Positions 23,484-36,059 of a stretch of DNA of 64,000 bases are shown here, one piece after another. A program made the position numbers and the translations under genes. Each line of letters opens with the position of its first letter. Position 1 is the stretch's first letter. The notes below the pieces were generated by a model. That model ran no database searches. It saw nothing but the letters and a program-made list of their open reading frames with translations, and was not told the DNA's origin. Source of the DNA: Montifringilla adamsi (lineage: Eukaryota > Chordata > Aves > Passeriformes > Passeridae); assembly GCA_017590115.1 (NCBI GenBank), contig JAGGNK010008337.1, positions 3,103,912 to 3,167,911 on the forward strand. The letters are read 5' to 3'.

Positions 23484-26400
23484 AATTCAAGAAGGTTTCT
23501 ACTATCTGAGCAGGGAATATTTTGGGGCTGCTGATTCATATCATTAGCTGCCATCCTTCAAAAGCGCTGCAGAAATCACTGCAAAAATCTCAGAACCAGA
23601 TGTTTTGACATTCCATGCATACCAGGCACCCTTATTACTTTTTAAAAATTGATTAATTGAAATAACTCCTCTATTAAAATGCCATTTTAAAAACTTGAGA
23701 AGTGAGACTTGATAAGGAAGAGGTTTGGATTTTTTCCACTAGACATGTTCTTAAAGATAGACTGATAAAGTTCTACATAAGAAATTAAAAGTACAGATTA
23801 AAAAAACCCAACAGAGTGGGCATGGAATAAATTACACCAGCTTTTAGGTTCAGAATATCACTCCACAATTTCATTTCATTTCACATATAATTGCAAAGGA
23901 GGGGAAGAAGTTTAAAGCCTGAAATGGAATGTGCACCTAGATTTTTTTTCTCCCTGTTTTGAAGTCAATGTTAAGGTGTTACAGGACAGTGTTACAGGAA
24001 TTTTACATTTTTTATTATATAAAACATTTCAGACTGTGCAGTACATCCAAAGGAAGTGTGACAGTAAGCTACAAAATCATTCTGTGGTGTTTCAAGGAAC
24101 CAGTAGCAAAATAACATCTGGGAAGGAAGGCAGGCAAAAATTCAGAAATCCTGCTCCAGTCCAGAAAATAAATAAATAGGGAGAAAAAGAAATAGCCCCA
24201 TAAGGCAAATGCAATATTTTGGATGACACAGACATGCAAACTGCTGGGAATAAAAGGGAGTATAAAAATAGGGCAGCACTGCAATGGAAGGTTATTTCTT
24301 CAAGGAAGAGGAAGACCTGGGAAAAGAGCCTATCTTGCCAACAGCCAGCTGTGTCTCACATACAGCCATTTGTTCACAGGCTCTTCTGGGGGAAAGTTCA
24401 GGTGCAGCTTTGCTGCCATGACAAGCACACACCTGTACGAGCATCTTTATTCACCAGCCTAGAACCCTCTGAACTGCAGCACACTTGAAATACCGCAGGA
24501 TTGATAAATATTCACTGTATAATATAAAAATATTTTTTATTGTTATGTGTGTTTCTCAAAAGCATTTTGAAAATGATGGCTTAATTCTAACCTGCTACTA
24601 CTTAGTTTCTTTTCAAAATGAGCCCCTCCAACCCTGGCATTGCTGCACTTTTCCCTTCACCTCCAGGAATGCAGGTGTTGGTATCTTCCTTTAAATTTTT
24701 TATCCCACAAACAAGCTTTGGAGGCCAAGGCCCTGCTGAGCAGTTACCAGGAGTGGGGCATCCATGGGGAACTTTTCAACCTGCCACAATCTCAGTACTC
24801 AAGAGTTTTTGTTCCCACTGCTGCTCCCCAGTCACAGTGAGTTAGGTCCAAATCCAAAATGTTACAGGGAGTGTGAGAGACGGGGATTTGGGGTTGTTCT
24901 CCATGCAGTCACACATACAGCTTGTTCCACAGGGAGAAGGAGATTCCAGAAAGCCACAGGAGGAGCTAACTTTGCACAAAACCCCCCAGCTTTGCTAGTG
25001 GAGTCTATAAGGAAGGGCATGGGCACAGTGTGGCTTGGAAAGATTGACACAGAGCCATTTTGTGCCGTTTTCTGTGTGTCTCAAGCACAAAAACCTGGCC
25101 AAGATCAAAGTGTAGCTCAGGACAAGTTAACCCTGAACTTAAGGACCCTCAGCTTGCAAAGGTGTTTAATAAGGGACAACTTACTCATTACACCTTGAAA
25201 AGGGGTATTTGGTATCTGCTTCTTCCTGTTGTGGAGTTCTTAAGGCAGGGATTCTCTCTTGCCAAGAGACTTCTGCTTTCGGATCCAAAAAAGATAACCT
25301 TGTCACCTATGGTGTGTGACAACCCTGAAAGGGACACTTCCCCTACTACCATCAGCACACCTTTCCCTATCCTTGGAGCAATCCCTTCCCTAGCCCTGGG
25401 AAAAAAACAGGTGCTGGGATGAAAGTCACTCAGTTAAAAGCCAGTGTGTTATAAGGAGATCAAGACTACATCAAAAGGAAATTTCTAGGACCGTGCCAGC
25501 ACCAATGACTGCTTTGTTACCCACAGCCAGGGATCTGTCCATTGTCTTAACTCTCTGTGGTCTCCAAAACCCTGGAGATGGATGTGCCCTGACAAGTGTC
25601 CTAGAGAACAAAATGGACAGTGGCAAACTGCTGCCACCTCTAACTTTGTCAGAAGACACAACTCTCTCCCTTTTGTTGTGTCCTCTTAACCATGTTTTCC
25701 TTACTTATAAGACTTAATTATCTGCAGCATTACCAATTTGTAATTAAATGTGAGATCAGGCAGGAGCTCCATCTCAATGGAAGAAGGGTATCCACCAGTG
25801 AGCAAAGCCCATCTGCAAGAATATCATCCACCTCTTGTCTACATTTTCTACCTTTCCATAAGTGGATAAACAAGGTTCCAGTGGGATTATGGTTAAAAAA
25901 CTCAGGGACTGCCTCTGTGTGCAACATAGCAAGCAGCATCTCTAAGGCTGAGCCTGAAATGCCAAAATAAGAACCCTCTCAGAATTAACCTCTCTCCCTA
26001 ACAACCATCCTCAGGGCGAGATCTTCTAATAACTGACAGGAACCACAATGCTCAAACCTAACTTGGTAACAAAAAAAAATTTTATAGAAATCTGAAAAAA
26101 ATGTGCTTGGGGGGGTCTGTAAAAAAATGATGGTATTGTTCCTACTAAACATAGGATTTCCACTGGTGGCAAAGCAGATCTGTTTGGAACTTTGGCTGAT
26201 GCTTAATAACTTCATAGATCAATGTAGGGTTTAATTGATGGAACAGATGGAAGACACAGACTCCACAGGATTAAAGAGCTCCATTTAATGCACTGGAATA
26301 ACTTGGGTTTAAAATGTTCCCATAATTGTCTGGGCACTTGAACAGAGGCACGAATCCTGTCGGATATTTCTTGCTCATTCTGATTTGCAAGTTTATAACA

Positions 26401-28209
26401 TGAGTTTGTAAACTTGATGAGATCTGATTTTTGTAGTGGGGAAAAATTTATGAATTAAGCAAAAAGAAGGAAAGCTTTAAAGAGAGCTACACTTGGTAGG
26501 ACAGAGAGCTAACAAAGGCCAGGGCAATTCAGCTGTGAGGTCAGCAAGGACATATTGAAGTCCTCCCTGCTCACCAAACAATCTGAGTACACATTTAGAT
26601 CATTTGATGAAAACCAGTGATTTGCACAGGGTCTCCACACTCAAGAACAACCCTGAGCAAAAGAGCCAGATCTTCACAGTTAAGGATGAGCATACCTTAA
26701 AACTACATTTTTGCTTTGGATTTCTGTCCATCTTTGACACTAATTACAGAGGATTATTTACGTACAAGAGGATGGTGAATTTGTTGATAAACCAAGATTT
26801 TCCTTCAAGGCTGATTGACCCTGAGGTTTTCTTGAAAAATTACTCTTTCCAGCAGCCCACAATAAATAGTAATTTGATAATAATATCTCTCATTTATATC
26901 AGTGTAGATAGACAAAGTTGGACCAGACCTTATCAGTCTTTCTTTGAAGAAAGACCAGTAAGTCATATAAAGTGGCTGAGACAGGCATATAAGGGTGGCA
27001 GGGGGATGTTGCACATTGAAAAATAATATGAACCTACTCTAATTTGCCTTTATTCTGCTTTCAAGCTACAAAAGGTAAAAAGGCAATGCATTTACAATTT
27101 ACTTTCCATTAGGTTACTGTGAATTACCACATTTGCTGTGGAAAATAAAACAAGGACTGGGAAATTCATTCAGGCTGGATTGTATCTTCTGGACAAACCT
27201 AAAAACATGCAAGTTGTCCAGTGCCCAGAGTGGCCTCAGAGAGTCTCAAATGACTGAAAAAATACCCACCCATCTCCACCAGCTCCTCTCATGGTCATGG
27301 TCACCGTAGCACTGCATTGGTGTGATCCCTGTTCCCTACAAGCCCAGCCAGGGATTGGCTTCTCCCTGTGCTGTTAATTGCTTTCCTGTGGGATAAGTCA
27401 ACACCACCTTCAGCCCCGGTACAATCCTGCAGGATGGTCCCTATAGTCTATGCTATTCCATAATGACATCACATCAGCCCCAGTCCACCCTCATCTTTTT
27501 AAACATCTGTCTTGTAAACAGCACAAACAGGTTGACATAAAATGCTCTAAAAGGGCAGCCTTAAAAGACTCCAGTCCTCCCTGGCCATATTTTAGAAGCA
27601 CCAGATGCCTAAAAAGCACAGGACTCTGACTGATTTCCAGTACAGTGAGATGCCTGGGAATTTTCAAATCCCCTTCAGCATCTTTTGCACCTCCAGGAGC
27701 ACAAACACGAAAAGAATCTGCCCAGTGCCCTTTAAGATGAACACTCAATATGGCATTTCTCCTCAGCGCTGATTAGCACAGCACAATTACAGGGCAAGTG
27801 TCAAGTTATCCTTTGCCTTCACAGACATTCCCACATGGAAAGGGGTGGCTGTACCCAGACAGCTCCTCCCTCACTCTCCAGCACAAGGTGACTCCCTACC
27901 CAGAAAACCCCATCTGGCTTTGTACAGAACTGAGAGGAGCTACCAAACCATTCATCCAAAAATACAGCAGTGTTTAACAACAGGTAAATTACCCAGGAAC
28001 TGGATAATTCAGAGCAAGGAATAAATGGGAAAACACCTCTGCAAAGGTGCTCTACAACCCTTCGACACACACCTCGGATATCTTGTTATGCTCCTCTTGC
28101 TCCATCAGGTTTTTGTTTTATTTTCAATAAGCAAACAGCCACCCCCACTCTGCCCTAATAGTGCTGATACTTCACAATCAAAGGGACCCCCCCACCCACG
28201 TTAACGCTC
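21201..28209. other. Non-coding unique sequence
   Basis: Seven kilobases hold no recognisable gene. The only distinct feature is the 38-base A-tract at 23.4 kb. Frames of 120-144 codons at 24.76-25.42 and 26.60-27.03 kb overlap others and lack motifs. No transposon is recognised, which is itself a low repeat density. Confidence 0.6.
23443..23480. repeat. Poly(A) tract, 38 bases
   Basis: This is the longest homopolymer in the window and is uninterrupted. The upstream 200 bases show no retroposon or processed-gene sequence I recognise. The exact length should be treated as uncertain because long homopolymers are often miscalled. Confidence 0.98.
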
Positions 28210-28950
28210 ATCTACCCTTGATTGTGCAGGAAAAATTGTTTTATGGGTTGTCAATAGAGATACAGCCAGACCCTGTCCCTGCACAGCATCCAACAGAACA
28301 CAGAGCCAGTGTAAATTGTGGCATTTCCATTCTGTATGAAATTCAATGGGCTTTTCATTTTCAGCATAAACCTAAACTAGTTCGAGTCAGTGTGTGGAGG
28401 CGCCTCTGCCACGAAGCAGCAGTTTGCATTAAAATTACATTATATTGTTTTGACATGTCTGAAGCAAAGGTTAAAATCATCTTTTTGCTGGACATTGTTT
28501 CTGTAATATTGCCCCGCTGCAGAGCTGCAATACGAACAAGCCCAGAATGATGTGAAATATTTCTGATACAAATTTTATTTTTATGTGAAACTATTCAAAT
28601 GCAGCTGTACAACATGAACTACCTGAACCAAATCAAATCCTCAGGTCAATTCCTTCTTCCGAGTGCTCCTTAGATAACAAAGTCTTGTTCTGCGAATCTG
28701 TTCAATATATTAAAGTTGATTCACTCGGACAGTGTGTAAGATATAATACATTAATCTGGGCCATTTCAATTTCTGAGGCTGGGACTATAAAACTGGTGTG
28801 CTGCATATCTAATTTTTTTTGAATACCTGATTTATGCATCCCTCTGATGCACAGTGTCGATGGTATGGCGGATGCGGCTGCTGCATTAACAACGGGCTGC
28901 ATCAGCACTCAAATCTTATCTTGTTAAATCAGACAAATGTAGCTCAATGA
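28210..28950. promoter_or_regulatory. Possible conserved non-coding block
   Basis: About 28380-28620 and 28680-28930 are repeat-free. They hold AGTTTGCATTAAAATTACATT (an octamer-like TTTGCAT next to TTAAAATTA), GGAGGCGCCTCTGCC (GGCGCC palindrome) and AATGCAGCTGTACA (CAGCTG E-box). They also hold ATTTATGCATCC, a GGCGGATGCGGCTGCTGCATTAAC patch of raised CpG, and ACTCGGACAG. The mixture of E-box, POU and homeodomain sites suggests a neural or mesodermal enhancer, by inference only. Confidence 0.35.
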
Positions 28951-30959
28951 AAAGGAAGGAATAAATGCCTGGGATGGTTGAAAGGAGTGAATTTTAATCC
29001 TGTTTGTTAGGGGACTTTCATGGTGGGGGCTGAGTGACTGAGGCAGCAATGTCCACCAAGAGCTTATGGGACTATGAATTATTACACGCTCACACATACA
29101 ACTACACAGGCAGGATATACAAAGGCACAGTTTTTCATTTTATTCCTACACAGACAAGTAAACATCCCCACACTGACATCCATCCAGATACAAACACACA
29201 CCTCTACAAAACTGCAGAAATAAATGCCTTTTAGGAAAAGCAGGTCTGTATTTATAAAGTGTAAATTTCCATCTCTCTCGGATTCAAGAACAACCATAAT
29301 TGCTTCTTTGTATATAATTTATCATTTTATGCAGGGAAACAAAAGTTCTCGCATGGCCTAAGTATCCAGGAATAGATTAGATTTTCAGAGTAATTATATA
29401 TGTTTATATGATTTTGTGGCTGGATGGAGTACTGCCAGCACTCTATACACAGTCAATATTAATTCTCAAGGAAAGAAAATGTTCCTGTGTTTGCACAATC
29501 AACGAGACCTTTAGAAATAAGCTTTCTGCCAGCCAAGGAAAAGTTTCAATGGCACAGACTCCGCAGCCTCAACCGAGGTATTTACAATAAATGGAAGGTA
29601 TTGTCAGAATTAATTCTTAGGGAAGACCCTGAATCACTCACTGTAATTTGAATTCCCTTCTCTAGTAAACTCTCCTATTTCATCCTCAAACCATAACTTG
29701 GTAAAGAACCTTAGGTTTGTCTATTAAAGTATATTTGGGAACAGACAAGGATCACAAAGCTCTTCTACAAGGCTACAAGCAAGGCAGCCTCAGCAGCATA
29801 AAGCCCCAGTCCATTCAAAGCCAAGTTATAGCTGGAATTTTTTAATTGGCTCAAAGGTGAAATTTCATGCCCAGTAAAACACTGGAAATATATTATTTGA
29901 GCAGGCAGCAGTTCAGTACTTATTACTTTTCTCTCTCCACAAAGACTAATGATAACAGGAAAAAAGTCACAAGATCCCATCTCTGCAGCCTCTTCCTGTG
30001 TCCAGACCTGCAGGGTCAGTTCTCCTTTTCTGACAACATTTCTGCTTTTTGTGATGTCACAAACTGTTTGCAATGATGCAGCATTAACCAGGAGGAAGGC
30101 TGAAAAGAGCCTGTCATGCTCAAATACCCTACGTAACAACTCTTATCAGCTAAAGACCTGAGACCAAATCCTTGAAAAGAAATCTGAATGCTGTGTTTCA
30201 TTTCCCTTTCAGCTGAACGCAAAGGCTCATCTTTAAATTCATGAAATATAAACATTTTAGAGTTGCTATCTTGAGTTAACTTAACCCAGCCTTAAAAAAC
30301 CCAGTAGTGAAGAGAAGCACTGATGGAGGCCCAGACATGACAGAGACAATTCATTATAGACCTTTTTGATCCAATTATCCAGGAGAGGTTGGGATACACA
30401 GCCCAAATACGTGCAGTGCAATGGAAGAGAATACAAATAAAGGCCACGTTCTCACTTTTCCTAAAAGTTCCAATGGCTTTCCTCTATCCCATGCATATTA
30501 ACAAGTGTGCAGATCAATTCAAAGCCTTATTTCTTTTTTGAGAACAAAGGGGAAAAAGCACATTTATACCAACAATTCCAAATCTAACTAAGAAATAAGA
30601 GCCAATGGTTCTGACTGCTTTGCAGAACCGTGCTGCCAGGAGGGAAGGTTCCACTTCGTCACTGGCCCAGTGAGCACTGGAAAGCCAGGAGAGGTCTTCC
30701 AGGGAGAGACAGGGAGCTCTCTTTGTGTGTTTTAGGGAATTTACACTCAGCATTGTGCCACAGAGCAAAGGCATTCCAGGGAGGACACGCCTGAAGCCTT
30801 GGTGGCTGCCAGCCCAACCACTCCTGCTCTCACTGAGAGCCCCGCTCAGGAGAGACAGCAGAGACACACAAATAAAATGGCCAAACCTTAGGGAAAATAC
30901 AGATAAAATGAGCAAATCAAGATAATTGTGCTAATTATCATCATGAAGAGAAGATTTTG
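28951..30959. other. Non-coding unique sequence
   Basis: A CA-rich patch at 29.07-29.21 kb is a weak degenerate simple repeat. Otherwise no feature is supported. Frames up to 133 codons look random. Confidence 0.6.
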
Positions 30960-32080
30960 TGTTTGCATGAAGGCTCCCCCTCCCCCGTCACGTGCGCGGT
31001 GCTGCGGCCGCATCCAGGATAAATGAGTTCCAGGCCTGGCTGGATGCTCAGATTTCTGTCAAAGTGGCTCCATTACATGTGTGTCCCCCAGGGTCAGACT
31101 GCATTAGCAGACTCCTTTATTCCATACATGATGAACTAAGGATTTGGCAGAGTGTGTTCCAAAAATCCATTTGCGATGGGCATTTGCAGCGTCTGCAGCA
31201 ACTTCGGCTCACTTTAAAGCAGGCTGGGGGGTTTGGCTTTTCTTTCTTTTTTGTTATGTTTCCATTGGTAGAAAAATAAACCCCGAAATGTCTTTGAGGT
31301 CATGGAACAGTGACCCCATTGGCTGGGCTAATTTGATTGTGCCAGAACAATAGCACTGTACTCCTCTGCCAGCCAAGTGCATGCTAATTATGCGATTTGC
31401 CCTTGATAAGACCTTGGTGGGTCATTCAGCAGTTGTGATCTGTCACTGACTTCTAATCATGTATTATCGTCTGGGTGAGTCAGAATGGTAGCCTAAGCTT
31501 TCTGTCTTTACAGCAATGTGGCACTCTAATTACCTTATGCCAAGTGGATATGCAGAGACTGAATTAAGTGATCACTGTGATTGCCTTCAAAATCTTCTCT
31601 TTATCCTTTGTGTTGCTTCTCTGCAATTTACATTTTAAGATGCCGAGAAGCTTTTGGTGAGACTGAAAATGCCACTCTAAAAAAAAAATAATGATTCTAA
31701 AATTTTTTTTTTAAAAAGCCATCTCACCAATTCTTAACAGTATTTAAATGCTGCTAAATAATATAGCTCAATAAGACTTGCTCAGTAAACTTGTTGGAAA
31801 TTATAAGACATCCTTTACCTTTTAATCTGCAGCCGAAATAGAAACAAAAGCAAAGCAGCCTAATCTCTTCCCAAAGTTTTAACAACGCGGGATTGCTATT
31901 TAATATGTAAAAAAATAATTATAAAGTGCTTTTCCACATTGATTCTGCCTGTGGAATGGACACGTAGATATAACAAATACTATGGAGCAAATGTAAAGCT
32001 GGAAAAGCTTCATTGCTGTGCTCATCATGTTCATTAATAACAGCAAAGATGGGCTGCTTGACCCTGGAGTCTTACAAATT
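30960..32080. promoter_or_regulatory. Probable conserved non-coding cluster
   Basis: Beginning at the CpG-rich E-box spot, this kilobase is almost free of repeats. Its strongest part is 31330-31640. That part has GGCTAATTTGATTGTGCC, then GTGCATGCTAATTATGCG at about 31378, where an ATGCTAAT octamer variant overlaps TAATTA (31385-31390). It continues with CCTTGATAAG, TCTAATCATGTATTATCG, GGTGAGTCAGAATGG (TGAGTCA AP-1 site) and CTCTAATTACCTTATGCC. A second part at 31730-32040 has AATAATATAGCTC and GTTCATTAATAAC. No frame is convincing as protein. Confidence 0.45.
30981..31016. promoter_or_regulatory. CpG-rich spot with E-box and NotI site
   Basis: CCCCCGTCACGTGCGCGG then GCTGCGGCCGC holds six CpGs in about 30 bases. 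It includes a canonical CACGTG E-box at 30989-30994 and GCGGCCGC at 31004-31011. It lies at the left edge of a regulatory-looking block. The E-box is the class bound by bHLH-ZIP factors such as MYC/MAX, USF and MITF, but binding is not shown. Confidence 0.4.
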
Positions 32081-32999
32081 CAGACACAAATTCCTCACCT
32101 ATTGGTTCAGGCATTTGGTGGCAATTCAAGGGATGTATGAAAATGCTCCATATTTCACCCAGGACTGTAAAAATCAGGGGTTTTAACTGCACTGTGATCC
32201 CCTATTGTTGCATAGCAACTCTCAAAAACTACAAAGCAATCTGTTATGGTAAACCAGTCCCATTAACATCTGTATTTGCCCCAAGAATGATCTAATGCCT
32301 TTTGCAACGAAAACGTGGTGATACGTCTGGAGGTTAAATAAACAAAGTAATGATTTATAAAATTTGATAAGATGCATTTGTTTGAATCAGCCTTGAAAAT
32401 ATGAACTCTGAAGTGCTACTTGAAAGTTGTCATAAAACAGACAAAAAAACCCCTCAAAATGTTAAATTTATAGTACCACTAACAGAAAATAAGGATTTTC
32501 AAAGCTTTTCTGTATTGTCTGTCAATATTGCAGTATAATTTTTTTTTATAGAAACAAACTGGGGAAAAAAAAAAAAAAGTCAATAAAAACCATAAAGCAC
32601 AATTGAGAAAAAATTGCAAGCCTTATTTTCCTCGAATCACATGATGCCCAAGCAGCATTATTTGCTGAAACCTTGATTTGTTTGGGGGTGGGGGGGAAGG
32701 AGAGAGAGAGAAAAAGAGAGGCAGAGTGCCTAGAAATAAGATGCAGTCCCTGGGTGGCAAAACAAAAGAGCCCAAGAAAAAAAAAAATAAAAAAAGCTGT
32801 AGAAAGTTGACACAGTCAAGAATAATGGCTAAATCTATCAAGTTTGATCAGGTCTGCTATAATGAAGTGGAGCTTCATATTCCAAGCAGGGACAATGAAG
32901 ACAGAAGTCAGGCTCTAGAAATGTGCTGCTCACTTTGTGCTTGGAATATGCAGCAGCCAGCAGGGAGCCACAAGATAATTACACAGTATTTGTGTGGTT
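32081..32999. other. Non-coding sequence with purine tracts
   Basis: It includes T- and A-runs at 32.54-32.58 kb and a G/GA-rich stretch at 32.68-32.72 kb (GGGGGTGGGGGGG then GAGAGAGAG). A 141-codon frame across it owes its length to the GA repeat and A-tracts and is not credible as a gene. Confidence 0.6.
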
Positions 33000-33420
33000 C
33001 CAGGGAGCTTCCTGCGCAGGTTGAATGCCCGCGCTATATTAAAAGGCAGCACAGTGAAATGTTTTTAATGAATATTTTTGTCAGGGAAAGAAAAGGCATT
33101 TGAATGATTTTTGTGTATGCAGGGAAGGAGAGGTGGAACATCACTGTCAAAATAGAGGTACCTTTGTTTATATTTACTCCATTATTCACAGTTTCAAGAG
33201 CCTGATGTCCCTTCAATAATACAAATCACAATGCCAGCCTAATGTTATTTAGGGCTAATCGCACTCACAGTCCTAACTAATGTCTGCTGCTAGTGTGTTC
33301 CACTGAAATCCTGCCTCAACTGCCTTGGAACTACTTTTATTTTTATTTCCAGTAGGAGCTGAAATGTTTAGACACATTTAATCAGAAAATTCAAAGAAGT
33401 AACACAGATGTTGATACTTA
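33000..33420. promoter_or_regulatory. Possible conserved non-coding block
   Basis: CTGCGCAGGTTGAATGCCC with GCGCTATATTAAAAGG, TTTTTAATGAATATTTTTG, ACAAATCACAATGCC, and AGGGCTAATCGCACTCAC (TAATCG resembles a bicoid-class OTX/PITX core). It is repeat-free, with scattered CpG and no open frame of note. Confidence 0.35.
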
Positions 33421-35552
33421 CTATTCAGTAGCCCTTGGCAGTGATAGATTTAAACCACAAGAATACATTATTCCAGCACTCTGTAATTCTCACCTAACAG
33501 ATGTGAGTAATCCACTGAATTAAAACCCCCAGACATGAGACTTAGAAATGCTCATCCTGCAGCACGAGCCATCGTGATCACAACCCGGACTTGGGCAAAA
33601 AAGTTCATTTCAAAGGTCTTTAGGTGGCCCAGATTTCAATATTCTCTACAGCTAAGCCAGCCTCTGTTCTGCTCACAACTGAATCCCTTGTGGTATGCAC
33701 AGCCCAAGACAGTTTGCTGTTCTGTGCTGCTCAGCATCGTCGTGCAGGGTTAAATCAGGGCCTTCGGGTTCCACAGCATCACCCTCCACAAGAAATACAG
33801 GAACAAACACCCACTTCCTGCTCCAGGCAAGGGTTGCAATCCATGAGCAGGTTTTTTTGGGTTTTTTTACAATAAAAATTCACGTTTAAACAAGTACCAT
33901 GGTCAGTTCTATAATTAAACTGTGTTTCAATCAACTCCCTGGCTGAGAAAGGTGGTCCAGGAACCCTCATGTGCTTCCACCCTGCATCAGTACCTCTATC
34001 TGCACTGTCCCATCTCTTTCCCACCCAAATGTATGCCTGGATTGAGAGGATTTATCAACAAATACCAAACAAGAAAGCCAAAAGATCCTTTTTCTAAGGG
34101 TTTTCCTAGAAATGCCAAAAAAATACATAGAATAATTTCTGGACAACTCAGAAACAAGGAATGCAGTTAAAAGGAGTCACTCCTTTGGTGATGATGCTTC
34201 AGGTAACTCACAGTAGCAGGAGACAGTTTCTCTTCTCATCATCAAAAATACAGGCGACTTCCACACTTCCACATTTTTAACTCTGTGCTGACAAAAAATA
34301 GCGACTATTTGTGATATTAGTCCTAGGAAAAGCACAGTGAAATAGGGCAATGCTTCACCTGAACTCTGTTATTGAAGAGAACGACCTCAAAAATCAAGAT
34401 ATTGCAGCCAAACAGGTGTTTGGTTTTGTTTCTTTTTAAAGGATATTAGTAAATTTTTGAATAATTCTGCTATTGCCACTGATTTTACAGTTTTAAGTCT
34501 CTATGAAGAAAGGTTATTACAGAATAGCTATGGCCACAAATTAATCCCCAGTGTAGCTCCAGTGATTTCCTATTTGCTACTGGATTTAAGTGCATCTAGA
34601 ACTTGAAATTTAGAAAATGAACAAACAAAACCCCCTTAAACTCCAGGTTGTAAAAGTTATTCCTCAGAAATTTTTATTTTCAAGTCAAATATTTGCTTCT
34701 TGTATATTTTTATTTTTGAGAGCTCTAAATTAAACTTCCTTGAATCACTGAGCACTTCAGCAGCGTCACTTCACCTTTGCTACCTGCAGGGACTGATTCT
34801 GCCCTTTTGAACAGGAGATTCACCAAAGGCAGGAAGATGCAAAAGGGAATAAAAGGGTTTCACATATGTAACGCCTCCCTGTTTTTTGTTTGCATTCCTA
34901 TTTTAGCAACACTCTGTGGTAGGATTTCTGCCATGATCAAAGGGCTACACTGGAAATACCTCTCGCAGAATGATCAGTGCTATATTTTTGCCAAGGAACT
35001 GAATGTGATTTCTGCTCCATTCTTTGTCTACAGCAGCTCTAATTTAAAAGGAAATCTTTCAATTACCAGATGAAGAGGTAAACAGCTGTCACATTTGGAG
35101 CCTGTGTAAGCATTATAACCTACATTCCATACCCCTGAGCAAAGAAATCCAGAGGAACTTCCTCCACCACAAAGGATGGGAGCTAAGTGAGTTTTCATTT
35201 TATTTTTGGCAAGTTGGTAAAAAATTTTTGCAGCTCTAAAAGCTCGATCCCACCTCTTAAATGGAGGGGAAATAAGAATTACTCCTTTGGACCCCTGGCT
35301 GTTGGAGGCTGCCTTTTGTGATTAGACCAAATAGTCACAACTAATCAACCACGACAAGCTGTGCTTGCTCCGTTTCACATAGTTCACTCTACCAAATCTG
35401 GTTTTGAGCAACTGAAATATCAAAGATTACACCTCAATACTTGAGAGCTGAGCTCTCCTCCACCCACCATGGCACTCAGAGCCAATGCTCTGTGTGTGCA
35501 GCTCATTTCTGTTTCGCTGTTGTTACAAATAAGCTGAAAGAATAATAACCTC
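33421..35552. other. Non-coding unique sequence
   Basis: No gene or repeat is recognised. A 98-codon frame at 34777-35073 contains a hydrophobic run (FFVCIPILATLCG), but it has no family match and no splice or promoter support. Confidence 0.55.
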
Positions 35553-35665
35553 ATTGGGTCAGATTCTCGTTCTCGTTCCGCCTGTCCATTTAATTCCATG
35601 TAAGCCAGTGCATTACACCAGATTTACAGCACTCTGAGTGACAACAGGATTCACTCAGGCCAATA
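35553..35665. repeat. Possible ancient palindromic amniote repeat
   Basis: The segment opens with TTGGGTCAGATTCTCG, has a middle 'tccatttaattccatgtaagccagtgcattacaccagatttac' (in parts), and closes with CTCTGAGTGACAACAGG and ACTCAGGCC. This resembles the self-complementary repeat common in turtles, crocodilians and birds whose ends read 'gggccagattctgctctcagttacacc' and whose centre reads 'actccattgaagtcaatggagt'. The left end and the 'ttacaccagatttac' phrase are the best matches; the centre is eroded. Strand is not assigned because the family is nearly palindromic. The family name is not recalled with certainty. Confidence 0.5.
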
Positions 35666-36059
35666 GAATCCACCCAGCTTCTCACAAGTTTGAGTCAGGG
35701 CAGAATTGTGCCTCTAAAGCAGCAAAGAAATCTTAATACCATGCCCACTGTGCCATATAAACTGGGTAATGAAGGCACAGATCCTTTTTGCATCTGTATA
35801 TTAAACAGTTATTTTGCTAGTATTTATATGCCCATATCCCTGGGTACAAACAGAGCCAGGGATATCAACCATAGCTGTTGCATGAGATGAGCTTTGTATC
35901 AAAAGAAAAAAGGTTCTCTCCATCTCGGATGCTTTATTTTATTCAACCAGCTCTTTTTCACATTGTTATATCCAGTGAATGTAGCACGGTTGGATTCAGA
36001 AGAGAACCTTAAGCGTTATCATAATGCTTAGAAGCAATGGCTTCACACTGTATAATCTA

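Noticed and set aside
24764..25422. Overlapping 144- and 120-codon frames
   Set aside because: They are in different frames over the same DNA, with no domain, conserved motif or splice signals; they are within chance expectation.
28161..28550. 129-codon plus-strand open frame
   Set aside because: Its length is as expected by chance; it runs across AT-rich, motif-dense sequence with no protein motif.
32678..33103. 141-codon plus-strand open frame
   Set aside because: Its first part is a GA-repeat and A-tract translated as glycine, glutamate, arginine and lysine. The rest overlaps regulatory-looking sequence and has no domain.
34520..34580. Weak resemblance to the ancient palindromic amniote repeat (AATCCCCAGTGTAGCTCC)
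   Set aside because: Only about 25 bases match and the rest of the family order is missing.
34777..35073. 98-codon frame with a hydrophobic run, possible membrane protein
   Set aside because: The length is within chance, there is no family match, and no splice or promoter signals support it.
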